Assembly (NCBI GenBank): GCA_038093515.1
Contig: JBBPSI010000137.1
Location: forward strand, 1-64,000
DNA length: 64,000 nt
Direction: 5' to 3'
From: Butyriboletus loyo
Lineage: Eukaryota; Basidiomycota; Agaricomycetes; Boletales; Boletaceae
The notes beneath the pieces were generated by a model. It did not search any database. It was not told the origin of the DNA and saw nothing but the letters and a program-made list of their open reading frames with translations. The position numbers and the translations under genes are program-made. This document shows, one piece after another, positions 34,540 through 49,428 of the stretch (within the stretch, counting starts at the first letter, position 1; every line of letters starts with the position of its first letter).

Positions 34540-37250
34540 ATGCCCATCAAACATCTCGAAAGTCAGCACGAATCACAGTTTCTTTTTGTTTGGGTCGACG
34601 AATGGCTGACGGTAACCGCTTTTGTTGCAGACTACCTCACTGAACGGAAGCACTTGCAAACATTTCCTCTCAGCGTTTTATCGGACTCGCGTCTTGGGAT
34701 TGATGCATCCTATTACCTGCAACAACTCACCGACAACCCACCTTCGCGAGAACCTCTTCTCGCTGCTACGGGTGGTCTTCCTCTCGCCCTAACCCAGCGC
34801 ATCGAAGCCGACCTGCGTGCCCTCGAAAAACTTCACATCAAGCCGGTCTTTGTTTTTCCTGGATTGCTTCCTGTCAAGCGATGGAAACAATACCAACACC
34901 ATGGTGAATACAACGAAGCTTGCAGAGACAGGAGAGAGGCATGGGCCAAGTATGAAGCCGGCCAGGAGGATGGCGCTATCAAGTTGTTTGAAGGCCGTAA
35001 CGGTCTTTCTCAATGGGATCTCTGGCGCATGGTTCTTCGTATCTTCAGGCATCGAAACGTCGAGTTCCTTGTCGCGCCCTATGTTGCTTGGGCACAGGTA
35101 TGTTTTCGTGTGTACAGCCTCCATCAAGCTCACCCTGCTCCAAGTTGATCTATCTCCTTCGACACCCAAAATCATATATCCATGCAATATATGGTCCAAC
35201 CGATACCTTGCTCTATCCGGGCGTGGACAAATTGATCACCTCTCTTGATCTCACCTCTGCAACCCCATCGTTTACGTTTACCTCGAAGCGTTCTATCTTG
35301 AATGACCTCGGAGTCAACGAAGACCAATTCCTCGACATTGGAATTTTGGTCGGGTTTGACCATTCCCCAACCTTTCCTCCCAACATGCACGACCAAGCGC
35401 TCAAAGCCACTGTCGACATGGTCAAATACTACAAGTCGGGACACGCCGCCGTGACCGCGTTTGCAGAGCACCATGGTGTCAAATCGACACAATATGCGGA
35501 TCAGTATGCTCGGACACGTTCCATGATCAAGTATTCTTTGATACTCTCGTCCGAAGGGACTGTCGTACCCCTTCCTCTCGCCATCACCATTCCTCTTACC
35601 CATGGTCACCCGAACCACCATCCCCACCATCCGACCGCAGCAGACATTCCCTCGGACCTACACGAGATCTTTACTCATCGACTGCCAGACGAAGTCTACT
35701 TCTATCTGTCCCGAGGTCTCTTGGGTCCTCAAGCGCTCGTGTGGTTGACATGTGGTCAGATCGTTGAACCACCACCACTCGACAATGGCGAAACCACTGA
35801 ATACAAGCGGTTCGTCAAGGAGGTGATCACGGATGGCCAGACTGGTCCGCGTGCGACAGCACTCGCGCTCATAAGCAGCGTGGCACACACGTTCTGGAAC
35901 AACCGAAAGGTGATGGGTAATTTCTGGTTCGAGAATCCTCCGCCACACGGACAGAAGCCTGTTCAACACAGTTCGGCACAGACAGTGCAACTTGCGGAAC
36001 GTGTGGCGGGCTGGAACGTTAGCTACGCGATCGTGGAGGAGGAGCTGAGACGACAGAACGTGTGTAGTCGTTTCACGTTTTTGTGCTTGATACTGACGCC
36101 ATGTGACGTTGTCCAGTCATCGACGATCGATTTCGCATTGTGCCTTGGCGCGACTGCGTCGGAAAAGCTTGCGCTCCGGACCAAGGGAAAGTCGAACCTA
36201 CCGGGTGGACAGCTGGACAAAAAAGACGAGGTCGTTGCCAACGTTGTCTGGCGATTCCTCGAATTGAGAGGGTGAGTGATGGTTATTCAATGCTGAACAC
36301 GAGCCGACAGTTTGGCACTCCAGATTCCTGTTAAACTCTCACATGCATTCCCCGTTGGCAAGAGCAATGTATACAGCAGTCAAACAAGCACGTCTGAACG
36401 ACAAGTTCCAGGAACCAGTGTATTTATTCCTGGAGCTAGTGAGAGCGGGGGTGATGCATGGTCACTTATGGTCTGGCCGGGCATTCAGTGGAGGGCCAAG
36501 TTTCGGTACCGGTATGAGGAGACTCTCTCACGTTGATGACCCGACTGACGTGTCTGCGTGTGGCGGTTGCAGACGATGAGAAATCATGTATGCTCCTTGT
36601 GATGAGAGTGTTGAGCATCGTGCCTTTGAACTTCAAAGTGAGCGTGCGGAGCTAGTGACCTGGCGTGTTTTGTCCCTGACGGGTTCTGTTCTACAGCCAC
36701 AACCATGGTCCGCTCCGTTATCACGTGAACTGCTGGTGTTTAACTCGTTTGTGCGATCGTTGACACGGGCACTACGCACGTTGCTGGAGGTGACGACGCT
36801 GAACATGCTGCTTCGGAATGACGCGCGAAGGGCGCGGGACGATTTGCTTGATATCACGATCTCACTTCCATTTCAAGCGGAGGTGAACACCGGATTTGGG
36901 GTGCTGGCCAAGGTGTACTTGGACACACTAACGCACCTGAACAACCAAACGAGGGTGCGAGACCCGAATGCAGAAGGGGTGAAGGAGTGCAAGCAGATGG
37001 CGCTCGAGATCTGCGAAGAAACATTCCCAGGAGTGAAGCTGCCTAAACAAGAAGTGGAACGAGGTTTCCGATTCTGGGACGTCGTAAGTGGTCAATGATG
37101 GTATGCAAGTGGACTGGAGGCTGACATGTGTGTTGGACGTTGCAGGCGTTGACCGCCATGAGGCAGCTTCACTCGGAGGGAGCGGTGCTGCGCGAGTTGA
37201 TTGACCAGTTTGAGGCGGCAGAGGCCTGGCTTGCACCGATGCGACCTTGA
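34540..37250 (+). CDS. MKT1: MKT1-type post-transcriptional regulator
   Basis: Eight exons (34540-34561, 34631-35097, 35145-36059, 36117-36271, 36324-36511, 36573-36637, 36697-37083, 37146-37250) give 767 residues with all junctions in frame. The N-terminal part is an XPG/FEN1-like nuclease fold (SDSRLGIDASYYLQQL, LEKLHIKPVFVFPGLLP, AIYGPTDTLLYPGVDKLI). The C-terminal Mkt1 domain includes SFVRSLTRALRTLLEVTTLN. In yeast, Mkt1 binds the Pab1-binding protein Pbp1 and controls translation of specific mRNAs such as HO, working in the cytoplasm rather than as a nuclease. A 22-base first exon supplies MPIKHLE. Nothing in the sequence suggests loss of function. Confidence 0.93.
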
Positions 37251-37693
37251 ACGTTGACGGCACGATGTAGGGTCAAGCGTCTTCGGGAGGAAGCGAGATT
37301 GAAAAAAAAAATAATCATTTTCGTGTGTTATCTCGGGACGGCGTTCGGGTCACAGCTTGGGTAGTATCGGAATCGAGTCGGAATTGCGGAAGTGAGACAA
37401 CGATGGGAAGACCGGGCGAAGAGAGAAACAGCGCATGTGAAATGGCACCCGAAAAAGGGAATATGGATGTCATGATTTGACACGTGACTGTGGTCGGAGT
37501 GCGAATATGGATGAACTCCGAAGTGCGGGTGTCGAAAGGAGTGGGATGGATCTCAGATCTGGTCTTTATCCGAAAGGGGCAACTCTGTGGGCATCGTTGA
37601 CAGCTTCTCATGGGGGGGTTGCTTTTGACCAGCCATCGAGCTGGCTCGCGTGCGCCCTTTATAAATTTCAGTCGCTCTCTCGCCCTTGCTCAG
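37251..37693. other. intergenic with promoter of next gene
   Basis: 443 bases between MKT1 and the small zinc-finger-like gene, with an A-run at 37301-37311 and a TATA box at 37660. Confidence 0.5.
37660..37665 (+). promoter_or_regulatory. TATA box
   Basis: TATAAA lies 34 bases before the proposed ATG at 37694, implying a very short leader or transcription starting close to the ATG. Confidence 0.5.
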
Positions 37694-38366
37694 ATGTCCG
37701 CTATCATGCTCCATCCCTCCTCCGCTTCCTCCTCCTCCTTCGGCCATATGCTCGACCGCGATCCACTCAAACCAACCTCGGCCCACCTCTACGTCTGCCA
37801 ACCCCACACCATACAGATCATCCAGCTCGTCGAGGCCCCACCGCCACCACGCCGCATCTCCTCCGTCATCCAGTCCACCTCCGCTGGCTCCTCATCTGCC
37901 TCTGCCTCTTCTTGTCCCTCCACCTCCGACTCCGAGGAGGACTGCTCCTCCTATTGCTCCTCCGTCGTCACCCCAGACAACTCCTCGCACGACCGCGAAC
38001 CCGTTCCGTGGACGGACGATACATACAACACGCGCATGAAGCGCGTGCATGCATGGAGAGATGGTTTCGTCAAAGCAACATCGCTCTCGGCCCCGACGTC
38101 ACCCATGAAACGAAAGACAGATGATGATACCGTCCGTCCCTTTTCTCCCTTTGCCACTCTTGCACGCCGCTATATCATATCCACCACAGGTCTCGCATAC
38201 CTCAAAACGCTCACGCTCACGCAATCACGGCGTATCCAGGCTGACGGGACACCCCTGTCCCGCTTGCGATACCCTCTTCCCGTCCCTCTCCAGTCTGCGC
38301 AAACACGGCTGCACTCCAGATATTTCTGAAGCATGCCGCATCGCCGTCGAATACAATTTTGAATAA
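37694..38366 (+). CDS. Ser-rich protein with a C-terminal zinc-finger-like motif
   Basis: Two exons (37694-38131, 38190-38366) give 204 residues. The first two thirds are rich in Ser and Pro with an acidic patch (STSDSEEDC). The end has a basic stretch (KRSRSRNHG) followed by CPACDTLFPSLSSLRKHGC, which resembles a truncated C2H2 finger: C-x2-C and one His, with Cys in place of the last His. The intron (GTCCGT...CACAG) is inferred because it joins the basic stretch to the finger in frame. It may be a small nuclear regulator. I do not recognise the family. Confidence 0.55.
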
Positions 38367-41300
38367 CCCCCAGCTGCACTTGGCGGGACTTTTCGCTTGA
38401 CGATCATGATCATACCATTTGGATTGTTGTACGATAACTCACGACTATTTCGCACATACACTTTTCATACCGTGTCACCACAAGCCCGCGAAGTTGTGAG
38501 GGCAGCATTTGTCGCTTTGTACATTATCTGATCCTAGTCACCTTAATTATACCATATTAATCCACTACTTCTTCCGCCATCCAAGGGTCGTTCCATTGTC
38601 AAACACTTGGCGGTTGTCCCCCCTCCATGATGGCCAGCTCGTTGGCACCATTCGGTATGGGAAAGCCGACATTCGTCCGGCATTCTGCCAGTGTGGGACC
38701 AGCCCCGGAACTTCGCACGTGCCGTCGGCCTTCTCTCTCTCCCTCTTCGTTCTCCCTCCCACGGCGAGCACGGGCATTGGCAAAGACTGACCCGACTTGA
38801 AATCGTCCCCGTGTGCTTCCTCGACCTGCTGATCTCCCTCCGGCAACCACTCTGAACATGGCCTATCAGAAACGGAACCGATGTGGCGGTACTTGGTCTA
38901 CTACACGGCGATGGCCGTACAGGTGGACGGACCTCACAGGTCGAACGATTCCCCACCGTGCAAACCTATCCGGTAATATTAGACCGGGGGGGGACACAAT
39001 TCGCGAGACTTGCACCTGACAACGTCGAAGTTCAATGCCGTAAACGTGTTTCTGAAGTCCCCGCGCGTTCGTTCGCATCACCACACCGTTTCTTTTTTTG
39101 CCCATCGACATCCGATGTATCGTGTTCGGTTCAAAGTTGCGATCGCACGAGGGGGGGACAAAACAGAATATTGGACATGGGATCGGATGGTGTACTTGGT
39201 TTCCACGATCCCGGAGGGGACTGGGATCGTGATCGCGTCTAGGTAACACAAGCCTAGAGTGATCCTGACCGTCCTTGCGAGATGGACCTTTTTTTTTTTT
39301 TTTTCCTCCGACGTTTACTTAATGGTAGCCATATGATGTGTGGAGCGACTTACGGGTGAAGGCATTCCACGTCTCAACAGACGGATGGCAAGTACATAAT
39401 GGCGCCTCAAGATCCCCGTGGTGTGAGAGTGCGCAGGATCGTTGTATTCAATGCTGTGAGAAGAAGATGGGATCATGAAGTTTGAGACTCGTCGACTGGA
39501 CCCAATTGAAGGGTTGATTTGACAGGGAAACCCCGTCAGTTCACGAGGTCCTCGCTCGAATTCTTCCCCTTTCTGCTCCGTCGTGTGGGCAAACTGACGA
39601 AACACGCTAGATCATCAATCGCATTCTCATCGTCCAAGGGAAGACCACAACCAACGCGCGCGCGAAACTCTATTCACACATTGGGGGACCCACCAAAGTC
39701 GAGTTTCTACGTCGCAACCCGATGCATTCCTCACTTTAGCGACAAGAAAATTACCACAAACGGTTCGCTTCTTTCCCTCCGACCGGTTGAGAAAAAATTT
39801 GTTCTATTTCCCCCCCTCGGCGAGTCGTTTTTAACATTCTGCGATCTGTTCCAGTGCGATGGTTTCGATCGATCAAACCTGAAACGAAGCGTAGCGCTGA
39901 ACCGATGTTCATGAGATCGATAGGGTCGGACGAGGTGGGAGTGCGTGTCTCTTTACTCGTTGGCCACTCAATGTGTTGAACAATGCCCCGTTCTCGTCGT
40001 CCGTCGTATTCGCATTCCGTCAGGTCACAAGCGCCAAGCAAGCATTTTCCGACCACAGCGTACACGATGCGTGCGAGATCGTGTGCACGGCCTCCTCACG
40101 ATGCGAACGCTAGCCTCCCCTCAACGGAAAGCAGCGGCGACGTGTGGCAGAGCGTGATGAATTCCAAACACGCCGATAATCGCGCGCTACGTCGTGTTTT
40201 TTTACCTGGGGCAAGAAGGGACCTTTTCGGTTTGCTTTGTGAGGCGTGAGCGTGGTACTCCGAGAGCCTGTGAGCGTTACTCGCGTTCGCGACCTCTGCT
40301 CCACGGCCCTTGGTATGTGGCAACTCGGGAAAGCAAGTACACTGGCCGGTTCGTTCACGAACCCACACGTCGACCGTCTCCCACGAGACATGGTCTCGCA
40401 CAGCACGGACGACGCGTGCACAGCGGTCGTCATCCTCGTCACGTCGTCATCGTTTTCATCGCGAGGAATTTCCGTGTACCATGTCCGTCATACACGGTGC
40501 GGTTGCCGCTCCCCCGTTTCTTTTTTTTGCTGATCATGCTGTCTTGGATCTCATTCATCATCCTTTCTTTAGAACACGCTCGACGATCCCAGGGTGAGTT
40601 GCATTTTTAGGCGCGGTACCGCACGTCGTGTGTCGAACCCGGCACTGTGGCTAAACTTGTACAAGTGGACCTACGACACAACATGGCGTCCAGCGTGTCC
40701 TCCAAACGGATCCAAGGGACGCCTCGAAAATGGAGCAGAATTTCATTTAGGTGTGCTCCTCCTCCCGTGGTAAAGTGGGTGGTTGACATCTACTCACGCA
40801 TGGAACTTAGAATCGTGGCCTGGGAGTCTGTCCTCAAGCCGTTTCCAATTTCGCCTGAGAGCCGGTGAATAAGTACCAATACACGGGTTATAGGGTCCTA
40901 TTGGATGGTGATGGCCTTGGCTAAGATAAGAAGGGGCACAGGAAGTGCACAGGTACTAATTGATCTACTGCCACCGATCTCGTAGCTATTCTGGGTCTGC
41001 GGAGCGTCATCCTTGGGCGATGGCAATCAGATTGGTTCTACACGCACATCGACATACAGCGGAGTCAATGGCAAACCGCTTCATGCCCTTGTCTGTCTTT
41101 GACTGTACGAGATGCCTGGGAATCCGACTGACTGCCTCGTTTTAGCGCGCGCCACTATCTGATGTAGGACCATTATCCCGTGCATTCACACGATGAGTTC
41201 GCAAGGTGTCTCAAGAGATGAAAGGTGCCTTCATAAGACACGGTATACGTACGCGTGATGAGGTAGCCATATTCACCTGGTGGAGAACTGCAAGGGTGGT

Positions 41301-41984
41301 CTTTTTTAGTCCAGATTATGTTTGTCTCCGCTCGACTGGAAGTGGGCGCCTTGAGCCTTTAGATCCAAGTCCTCCCAAATGAACGATCGAATGACCCTGA
41401 TCATGAAGAGAAAACCCCTTGGGGAAGTCTGGAAACGAAGTGGCTCGGCACGTCAGTCACGTCCATAGTCCTTGCGGTGCTTTGACATGGCAAGACACAC
41501 GATATGAAGGATCCGAGGTGCAGTATGGGCATGAGGCCCAGCATCTTCTCCTCCTTTCCCCTCCCGTAAACGGATCCGATCAGAAGACCGCACTATTTGG
41601 TCAAAACGAGCTCGAAAACCTCCATTACAGCGTGCATTTCACCCACGATGGTTTCATATCTCGCTCCATCTATGAAATCCTTGTGAACCCGCGTGGAGAT
41701 TGAGTCATCACGGGCCGATAGGGCTGGTTCGAAATCGCCGTCGTTCCCTTGTACATGATTAGGGCACCTGCCTTGCATTCTCGCCAAAAATACGCCCCAC
41801 CTCAAACGGGGTGCGCATGTTGAGAGAGGCGCACGTTTGTCGATAGCGAGGGCGGTGGTAACTGGCATGTTGCTGCGAATATCCTATCTGGAGGGGTCTT
41901 TTTGGCTGGTGCTTTCCTTTTTGGCATGTGTGAACACGTAACGAGGTGCTCCGTCTGTCTCATGGTCAGCCACAACCCTCTGTG
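38367..41984. other. gene-poor interval
   Basis: 3.6 kb with many short overlapping frames on both strands, no recognisable domain, and a T-run of about 19 bases near 39288-39305. Around 39000-39240 the plus strand can be read as FKVAIARGGDKTEYWTWDRM, unrecognised. The segment 39500-40600 is CpG-rich. It could be decayed repeats, but I see no terminal repeats or reverse-transcriptase motifs. Confidence 0.45.
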
Positions 41985-43815
41985 ATGACCCAGAAACACC
42001 TCCTTCGGACGTCCGATCCTGCTCAGATCCTTCCTTTGAAAGTGTCCGATACTCGACCCGCATCGACCTCACGTCTTCGCAGACGGTGTTGCCGCTTCGT
42101 CGTCGTCCTATTTCTGTCCTGCTGCGCGCTCTTCTCCCTCTACAACCGCCATCCCGGGCAAGACTCGCCGTCGAGCGAAGAGGACGCCACAGATCACTCC
42201 TTACCCCCGCTTTACGAAGCCTACCATGACTATGAGCGACGCCTACCACAGCACAACCTGTCGTTGCCTTTCCCAGAGGGTCGCGATGCGAAATTTTTCT
42301 GGGCACCCAATCATGTCACCGGTGAGCTCTGCTTTTGCTTGTGCATGGCCACCGAGCTCATTTTTTGTAGCTTCGGGGTGGGGAAATGTCATGCAGGAGC
42401 TCCTCCTCAACGCTCTCCTTGCCCATGAGACAAATCGAGCGTGAGTAGCTCCGTGTCTTCCAACGACAACGAGATGAGATGATCACACCTTTTTTTTTTT
42501 TCCTTTCTCCAGGTTTGTCTTTGATAATTATACTTGGACGCGCGACAGTCTGGAGTATGCCGAGTACCAAGGCAAGTTGATTCCTGCCCGAATACCCCTT
42601 TCTGCGATCATTAGCGGTACGTCGTTCCCGCTCTCATGCACCCCTCGGGTCTTACGTTGGGATGTTTTTAGGTCCTATGATTGGGTCTGCGTTTGGTCCA
42701 GGGGATCCGACGCCTCGCTCCGTTCACAGGGAATATTTCGAAAAAGTGTGCCCGAATGCGACCATCTTGGACAGCGACGCAGTTGTGAGCGGTCATGTCA
42801 GATACGACGACAACGTCCCTGCGTCGCGGATATTCGACTTGTGGGTTGAGAAGCTCAACTCTATCAATGACCCATGCGTCGAGGTCGAGCTAGGTTCACC
42901 TCAACTTTTCGAAATATGGTGCGTGTTGACACGCTGATATCGCGCCATGATAACCGATAACGACGACATCCAGGCTATTCGGGTCGACACGGATTCTGTC
43001 AATGTGGCCCCGACTGTCCAAGTCACCGATCCTTCGGGATTTCTCATGGTCGCCACTTGTTTTGGAATCGTTCGCTAGCAATGCACACCTCTTTGGGGCT
43101 ACCACCAAGTCATTTGGATTCCCGTCTTATTTGCGCCCGTCATCGTCATCTCCGACCCCACAGGAGTTGCATAATGTTGAACCTATATTACCGGCGACAA
43201 AGATCGATCCGATCCCAGGCCTCCTCGTGTTACATATCCGGAGAGGTGATTTTGCCGACCACTGCAGACACCTTGCAAATTGGTCCTCGGACTTCAACGG
43301 TTTCAACAAATTCGCTACTTTGCCCGACCGATTCCGTCCTCCCTACGATGGAGGTAACGGTCAGGCGACCGAAGCCAGTCTGCAATACTATCTCCAGCGA
43401 TGTTTCCCCACGGTCGAACAAATCGTGGAGAGGGTACGTCAGGTACTCGCTGACCAGAGGAAGACGTATGGATATGGCAGAACGAAAGGGCTCAAGAGGG
43501 TCTACATCATGACAAACGGGGATAAGGCGTGGTTGGACGACCTGAAGGAGGCACTCATGGAGATAAAGACGTGGGATTCTGTGTCGAGTAGCCGTGATCT
43601 GCGTCTTGGTTGGGAAGCAAAGCCCGTCGCACAGGCCATGGATATGTTGGTTGGTCAGCGCGCACAGGTATTTATCGGGAACGGCGTAAGTCACTCGCAG
43701 TGCCTGTGTGTCCAATTTTGCTTATCGCGCACCCCAGTTTTCGAGTCTAACTTCCAATATCGTCATGTTTCGGATGTTGCGCGGGCTAGCGCCCGAAGAT
43801 ACCAGATTTTTGTAA
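41985..43815 (+). CDS. GDP-fucose O-fucosyltransferase-like type II membrane protein, paralog 1
   Basis: Six exons (41985-42321, 42371-42440, 42513-42616, 42672-42918, 42974-43685, 43738-43815) give 515 residues. A basic N-terminus (SRLRRRCCR) precedes one membrane segment (about 38-53), so the catalytic part should face the Golgi or ER lumen. The domain starts at SGWGNVMQELLL and includes FVFDNYTW and LIPARIPLSAIISG. The hallmark HIRRGDF (His340-Asp345) follows, then YIMTNGDKAW, MLVGQRAQVFIGNG and the final SSLTSNIVMFRM. HxRxGD-type loops bind GDP-sugar in O-fucosyltransferases; the acceptor is unknown. Exon sizes 70, 104, 247 and 78 are shared with paralog 3, and 70, 104 and 78 also with paralog 2. 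This copy has a longer linker before HIRRGDF and is on the opposite strand from the other two. Confidence 0.82.
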
Positions 43816-45479
43816 CTGGTTCTGGGTGCTTTACCGACCACCCTGTCGTGCTGGTTTTAGCCTCGGGGATAATGCTCCTGCTCGTACAGCGGTGTTGTGC
43901 GATCCCCGTGGGTATTTCCTGTTTGCCCTGGAGATTATCTATCCGTTTACGCCGCGACCTTTGGGCGTATACCCCTTAAAAAGGACACCAGCATACATGT
44001 AACTTGTGCGCTGGCGTTGTCCCATACGTAACTTAAGACATGCTCTCGTCTCCGAATGGACGTTAATACGAACAGGAGATTTATCGTACGTGCTAGTATG
44101 TACGCAAATGAGGTGTTCGTGGTGATGGTTGCGTTCCAAAGTTTCAGTTTCATGAGGGCCATTTGCAACAGCTAGTGTTCATATCACGTGACTTTTGCGG
44201 TTTGACCACCATCTTGAGAAATTTATTAATCATGGGTCTAAAGGATCTTCCCGACCATATGACGAGGTTTGAGTGAGGAATAAATCGTTCACAGTTTTGT
44301 GTTTTTTTTTTCTGGACTGTGACCAGCCACCAAGGACCCCGTGAACTCTTCGTACCCTCGGCTACGGTACTTGCGCTCCGCGGATGTCAGGTTTGTTGGT
44401 GGTACGACGTTCAATCTAGTGCTGTCGTGTCGAATCGTATTTCACTCGGGATGGACGACCCTTTCGGTGAGATTTCGAGGCAAGACTCGAAGAGGCGTCA
44501 TCCCGTCGATATGAATATGGCTCAGGTTATTGTGATCATACTCGTCTCCGAGGAGACGAGCGTCGATGTTGATCGTCGAAAATGAAAATGTCATCTGAAT
44601 CCAACCTTGTCATCGAAACTCCCGCGCGGTCGGTTCTCGTTCTCAGTATCGATATCATCCATCAGCTACGACTCACATCCGGCGAGTTCGATGTCACGAT
44701 TACGCGATCGGTCGCCTTTCTTTTCTTCCCCTTGCTGGGTACGCTTGGTTGCCTTTGGTCACCACGAATGCTTATTGTACCACTAGCCTCGACAGCTCTT
44801 CCGCGGAAATGAAAAACGAGTTGGCAGACGAGGGTTAATGTCCGGACGCCTACTTGAAGTGTCTGTCACGTCGACCTCCGTAGGTAGGTCAACGTCATAC
44901 ATGCTTTAAGCTTTGACCCGGCGTTGCTAGACAGATATTATCGGGATCGGGATATATTCGGCTGGCCGATGTCGGGGGGTTTTTTTTTTTCGCACTGTCA
45001 GGCATGAGAAGAGATCCTATCAGGATTCGAGAGTCGAGACTTTTTTTTTTCTTTTTTGCCTTTCTCGTCGTCGTTTTTGACTGAAAAGTCAGCTTATCGA
45101 TGGTCTCCTCGGATACCGCCTCGATCATCGCTCTGTCAGAGGGTATGGACTGAGCAGTGGTTTCTAGGCTTGGGAACTGTCGTCGGTTCTTTCCATCGTC
45201 GAGTGCTGCTGGGCTGCTGCGGCGGTTGCAGTAGGCACAAATATCCTCGACCATAGGGCAAATCATGCATCCACTCGTGCATGCATTATTCGAAACTTGC
45301 CGAGTCCACCGTTGCGCTGTCACTTCCAAGACGCAAGACGCCTACTAGGCCCTGGCTTATGTTCAGAGTTCAATCGTCATCGCTCTTTGAGGGATCGTCG
45401 GTCAGCGCTCGACGACCAGAAGAACTTGATACCCAAGAGGAGATTATAGACGGTGGTGGGAGAGCGACGAAGCGGTATC
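43816..45479. other. gene-poor interval
   Basis: 1.7 kb with no recognisable gene. Homopolymer T-runs occur near 44980-44992 and 45040-45057. Confidence 0.45.
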
Positions 45480-46790
45480 TTCAACTGGATGGCGATGCGG
45501 TCAATTTTTGAACGTGCCGACAAAGGGGCGATTTTAGCAGCTTATCACCACTTGCCCAATAGTCAAACATGTGGTTCGCTGCGCGGAGGCTGGTCCCACG
45601 TAATCAGGGCGCCCGTCGAAGGGAACGTTTATACCGGGATGACTGGCAATGAACTATGCTGAGAAAAGGTTAGCTTCGAGCGAGGTCGGTGCGACTGGGG
45701 AATAGTTTTTGTATCCGGCGCACTCTTACGGGTTTTGAATATTTTGGCAACAGACGTGTGTCGGACGTGGACGGATTTCAACGCGTGGCGCTTTCTTCGT
45801 GATGAGAAAGTGATTCAGCATCGTCCCACCAAACTTGGTGATAACGAGGTGAGCATGCATGGTTTCTCTCCACTGACAAACCTGTCACTACCACGATCAG
45901 ATGATTCCAGACACGGCCAACGTTCTCGAAGGGTGTTCATTTAGAGAGGTCGAACTTAAATTATCATCTTCGGCCCCCGCATGCACCTTTATTTGTGCGG
46001 GACCGAACTATTCAAGGAGCCCTCAAGTGACCTCGATACGACGACATCAGCACGATCATAGTAACGCGTCCAACGGATGTTCTCCCGCACTCATTGGTTG
46101 CTCTCGGAGCCTTGTAGTCTTAAACGTGTCATGGGGTTCGTCCGCTGGGTAACCGTGTCTAGGTACACCAACTCGTTTTCCGATCACTCGGGGCCCTGGT
46201 TCTCGCATTCGGTGGCGCTTTCCCCTCCCCACAACCACCCCCTCGGAATGAGCGTGGAGGCAACACAAAGCAGGCATCTTCTTCCCCAGAGCCAGTCGTC
46301 CGCCGTTTCTCAAATAGAATTCCACTAGCCCAATTACGGGGGTTCCTACGAACCGAGCTGCTGATCAACTCCATGAGAAACGGATGCGAGTATATCGCCG
46401 CGTTCCCTGCGAGAATCATCTTGATACCGCATAAGATCCGTGCGTGCTTTCAAGCGTTAGACTGGCCGCGCGTGTATTCCTGGTACGATAGGAGGCAAAC
46501 CCGCAAGAGGCGGGGGGGGAGGCATTTCGGGGTGGAAATGGACTCTATACCCCCTGTGTATCAGGAAAGGTTCGCCGAGATTCCTGGCTTTGGATAGATG
46601 TCACTTACCTTTCCGGTGGCGTCAGCGTATCTTGAAGGTTTTCGAAGCATACGTACTAACGACATGCAGAGGTCAAGTCGTTGATCGTATTGCATGGACG
46701 TGTTCCTATGGGGGTCCGTATATCTGTTTCTGCGGCTGTATCTATATCCGCCCAAACCTGAATCTATGAATGCACCTCCCTATGTAGTTT
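45480..46790 (-). repeat. diverged dispersed repeat, copy B (inverted relative to copy A)
   Basis: The reverse complement of this segment aligns with 30085-31300 over more than 1.2 kb, including the shared 20-mer at 46687-46706 and the intron-like unit (about 45665-45730). Substitutions and small indels are spread evenly, so the duplication is old. Neither copy keeps a long shared frame. Its outer edge near 46790 matches the start of copy A near 30085. Confidence 0.7.
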
Positions 46791-47757
46791 ACTCTACGAC
46801 ATTGTGGTACAGTAAGTGAGTACCCAATTTAATGAATTCTCCAAGTCTACTAGTTCATCGGGGCTTGTCAAAGCTGAAAGCGAGATCATCTCGACTTGGA
46901 TGGAATGTCAGAGGACTGAAGATGATCCGGAGGCCTAGTAGAGTACCTGAGTTTGGGCTCGGTGAAAACTGGTTCTCCGCTGGTATGATTAGATACCTTT
47001 TAGATCTGACAATATTCTCCCCATGAGATTCATAGACATTCTGTCACTCATTGTCTCTCTATGGTACCCAAGTGATACCCCCCTGAATAATTCTGTACAT
47101 ACCTTTTTACTAATATGGTTCTTTTTCATGTACAACTGGCAAAGAACGACTGACGAATTCTGCATGATTATGAGGGGCGTAATTTTAGAGACATAATTAT
47201 CATAATCATAATCAGCGAGGTTGTCGGTGGGGGATCTTCCTGATGGGACTGGAAATGAGATCGGGAAATGTGAATAGTAGATATGACGGTCCCCCTGTCA
47301 AGGCCAAGCCCTCGAGGGCAGACCCACAGACTTGTCCGTGAATTGCCCGAGTAGGGACAGACAACTTGAAGTAAAGCCTGGAAATTGCCTATGAAGGACG
47401 AATCCAAAAAAGTTCCTGGCAGAGTTATAAAGGAGGGACCTTCAGTTGTCGTGCAATTTTCACCTACATAGTTCCAGACCTGTGACTGTGAGACCACCCC
47501 CCAGCACTGATAACATTCAGGTCCATGAGGCAGAGCAGCATCCAGAAAGATATCAGGGGTCACCAGGGGGTTCTTTTGACTGATTAGAAATGCCATTCTC
47601 GCATAACTTTTTTGATGAATCCCCGGTCCCAGTGACCCAGGTATCGACCGTGGGACTCGTACGCCGCGAAGTGCTATGTTGGGTATGATATAACATGAAG
47701 CCCAACCAAACCATCTACCCGACCGATCACGAGCTTTCCTATTGACCACTGGCCGGT
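46791..47757. other. SWD3 upstream region
   Basis: About 1 kb. A 227-codon minus-strand frame (47168-47851) overlaps it and the SWD3 start but begins without ATG and has no recognisable domain. AT-rich repeats of the TCATAA type occur near 47190-47212. Confidence 0.45.
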
Positions 47758-49210
<1,453 letters not shown>

Positions 49211-49428
49211 AATATATCATGTAAAGTTATCCGGATCACTGACGATCTTGTATCAATATATCTTGTTTGCCGTACTATAAAATTTCGTGCTGTTGCCGTC
49301 GACACAAATGTACTCAGGAATGGATGTAGTAAAAGTACACAGAAAAAATTGGTGAAGGCGCGTTTAGGCACGCTTCACACGGGCTTCGCGTTAACAAGAT
49401 CTTGGGTCCACAAACCAGGCATTAGAAA
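49211..49428. other. short convergent spacer
   Basis: 218 bases between the SWD3 stop and the RabGAP stop; 3' UTR sequence only. Confidence 0.6.

Noticed and set aside
39500..40610. Many overlapping frames in a CpG-rich segment
   Set aside because: Both strands and several frames are open at once and none has conserved motifs, so no single gene can be supported.
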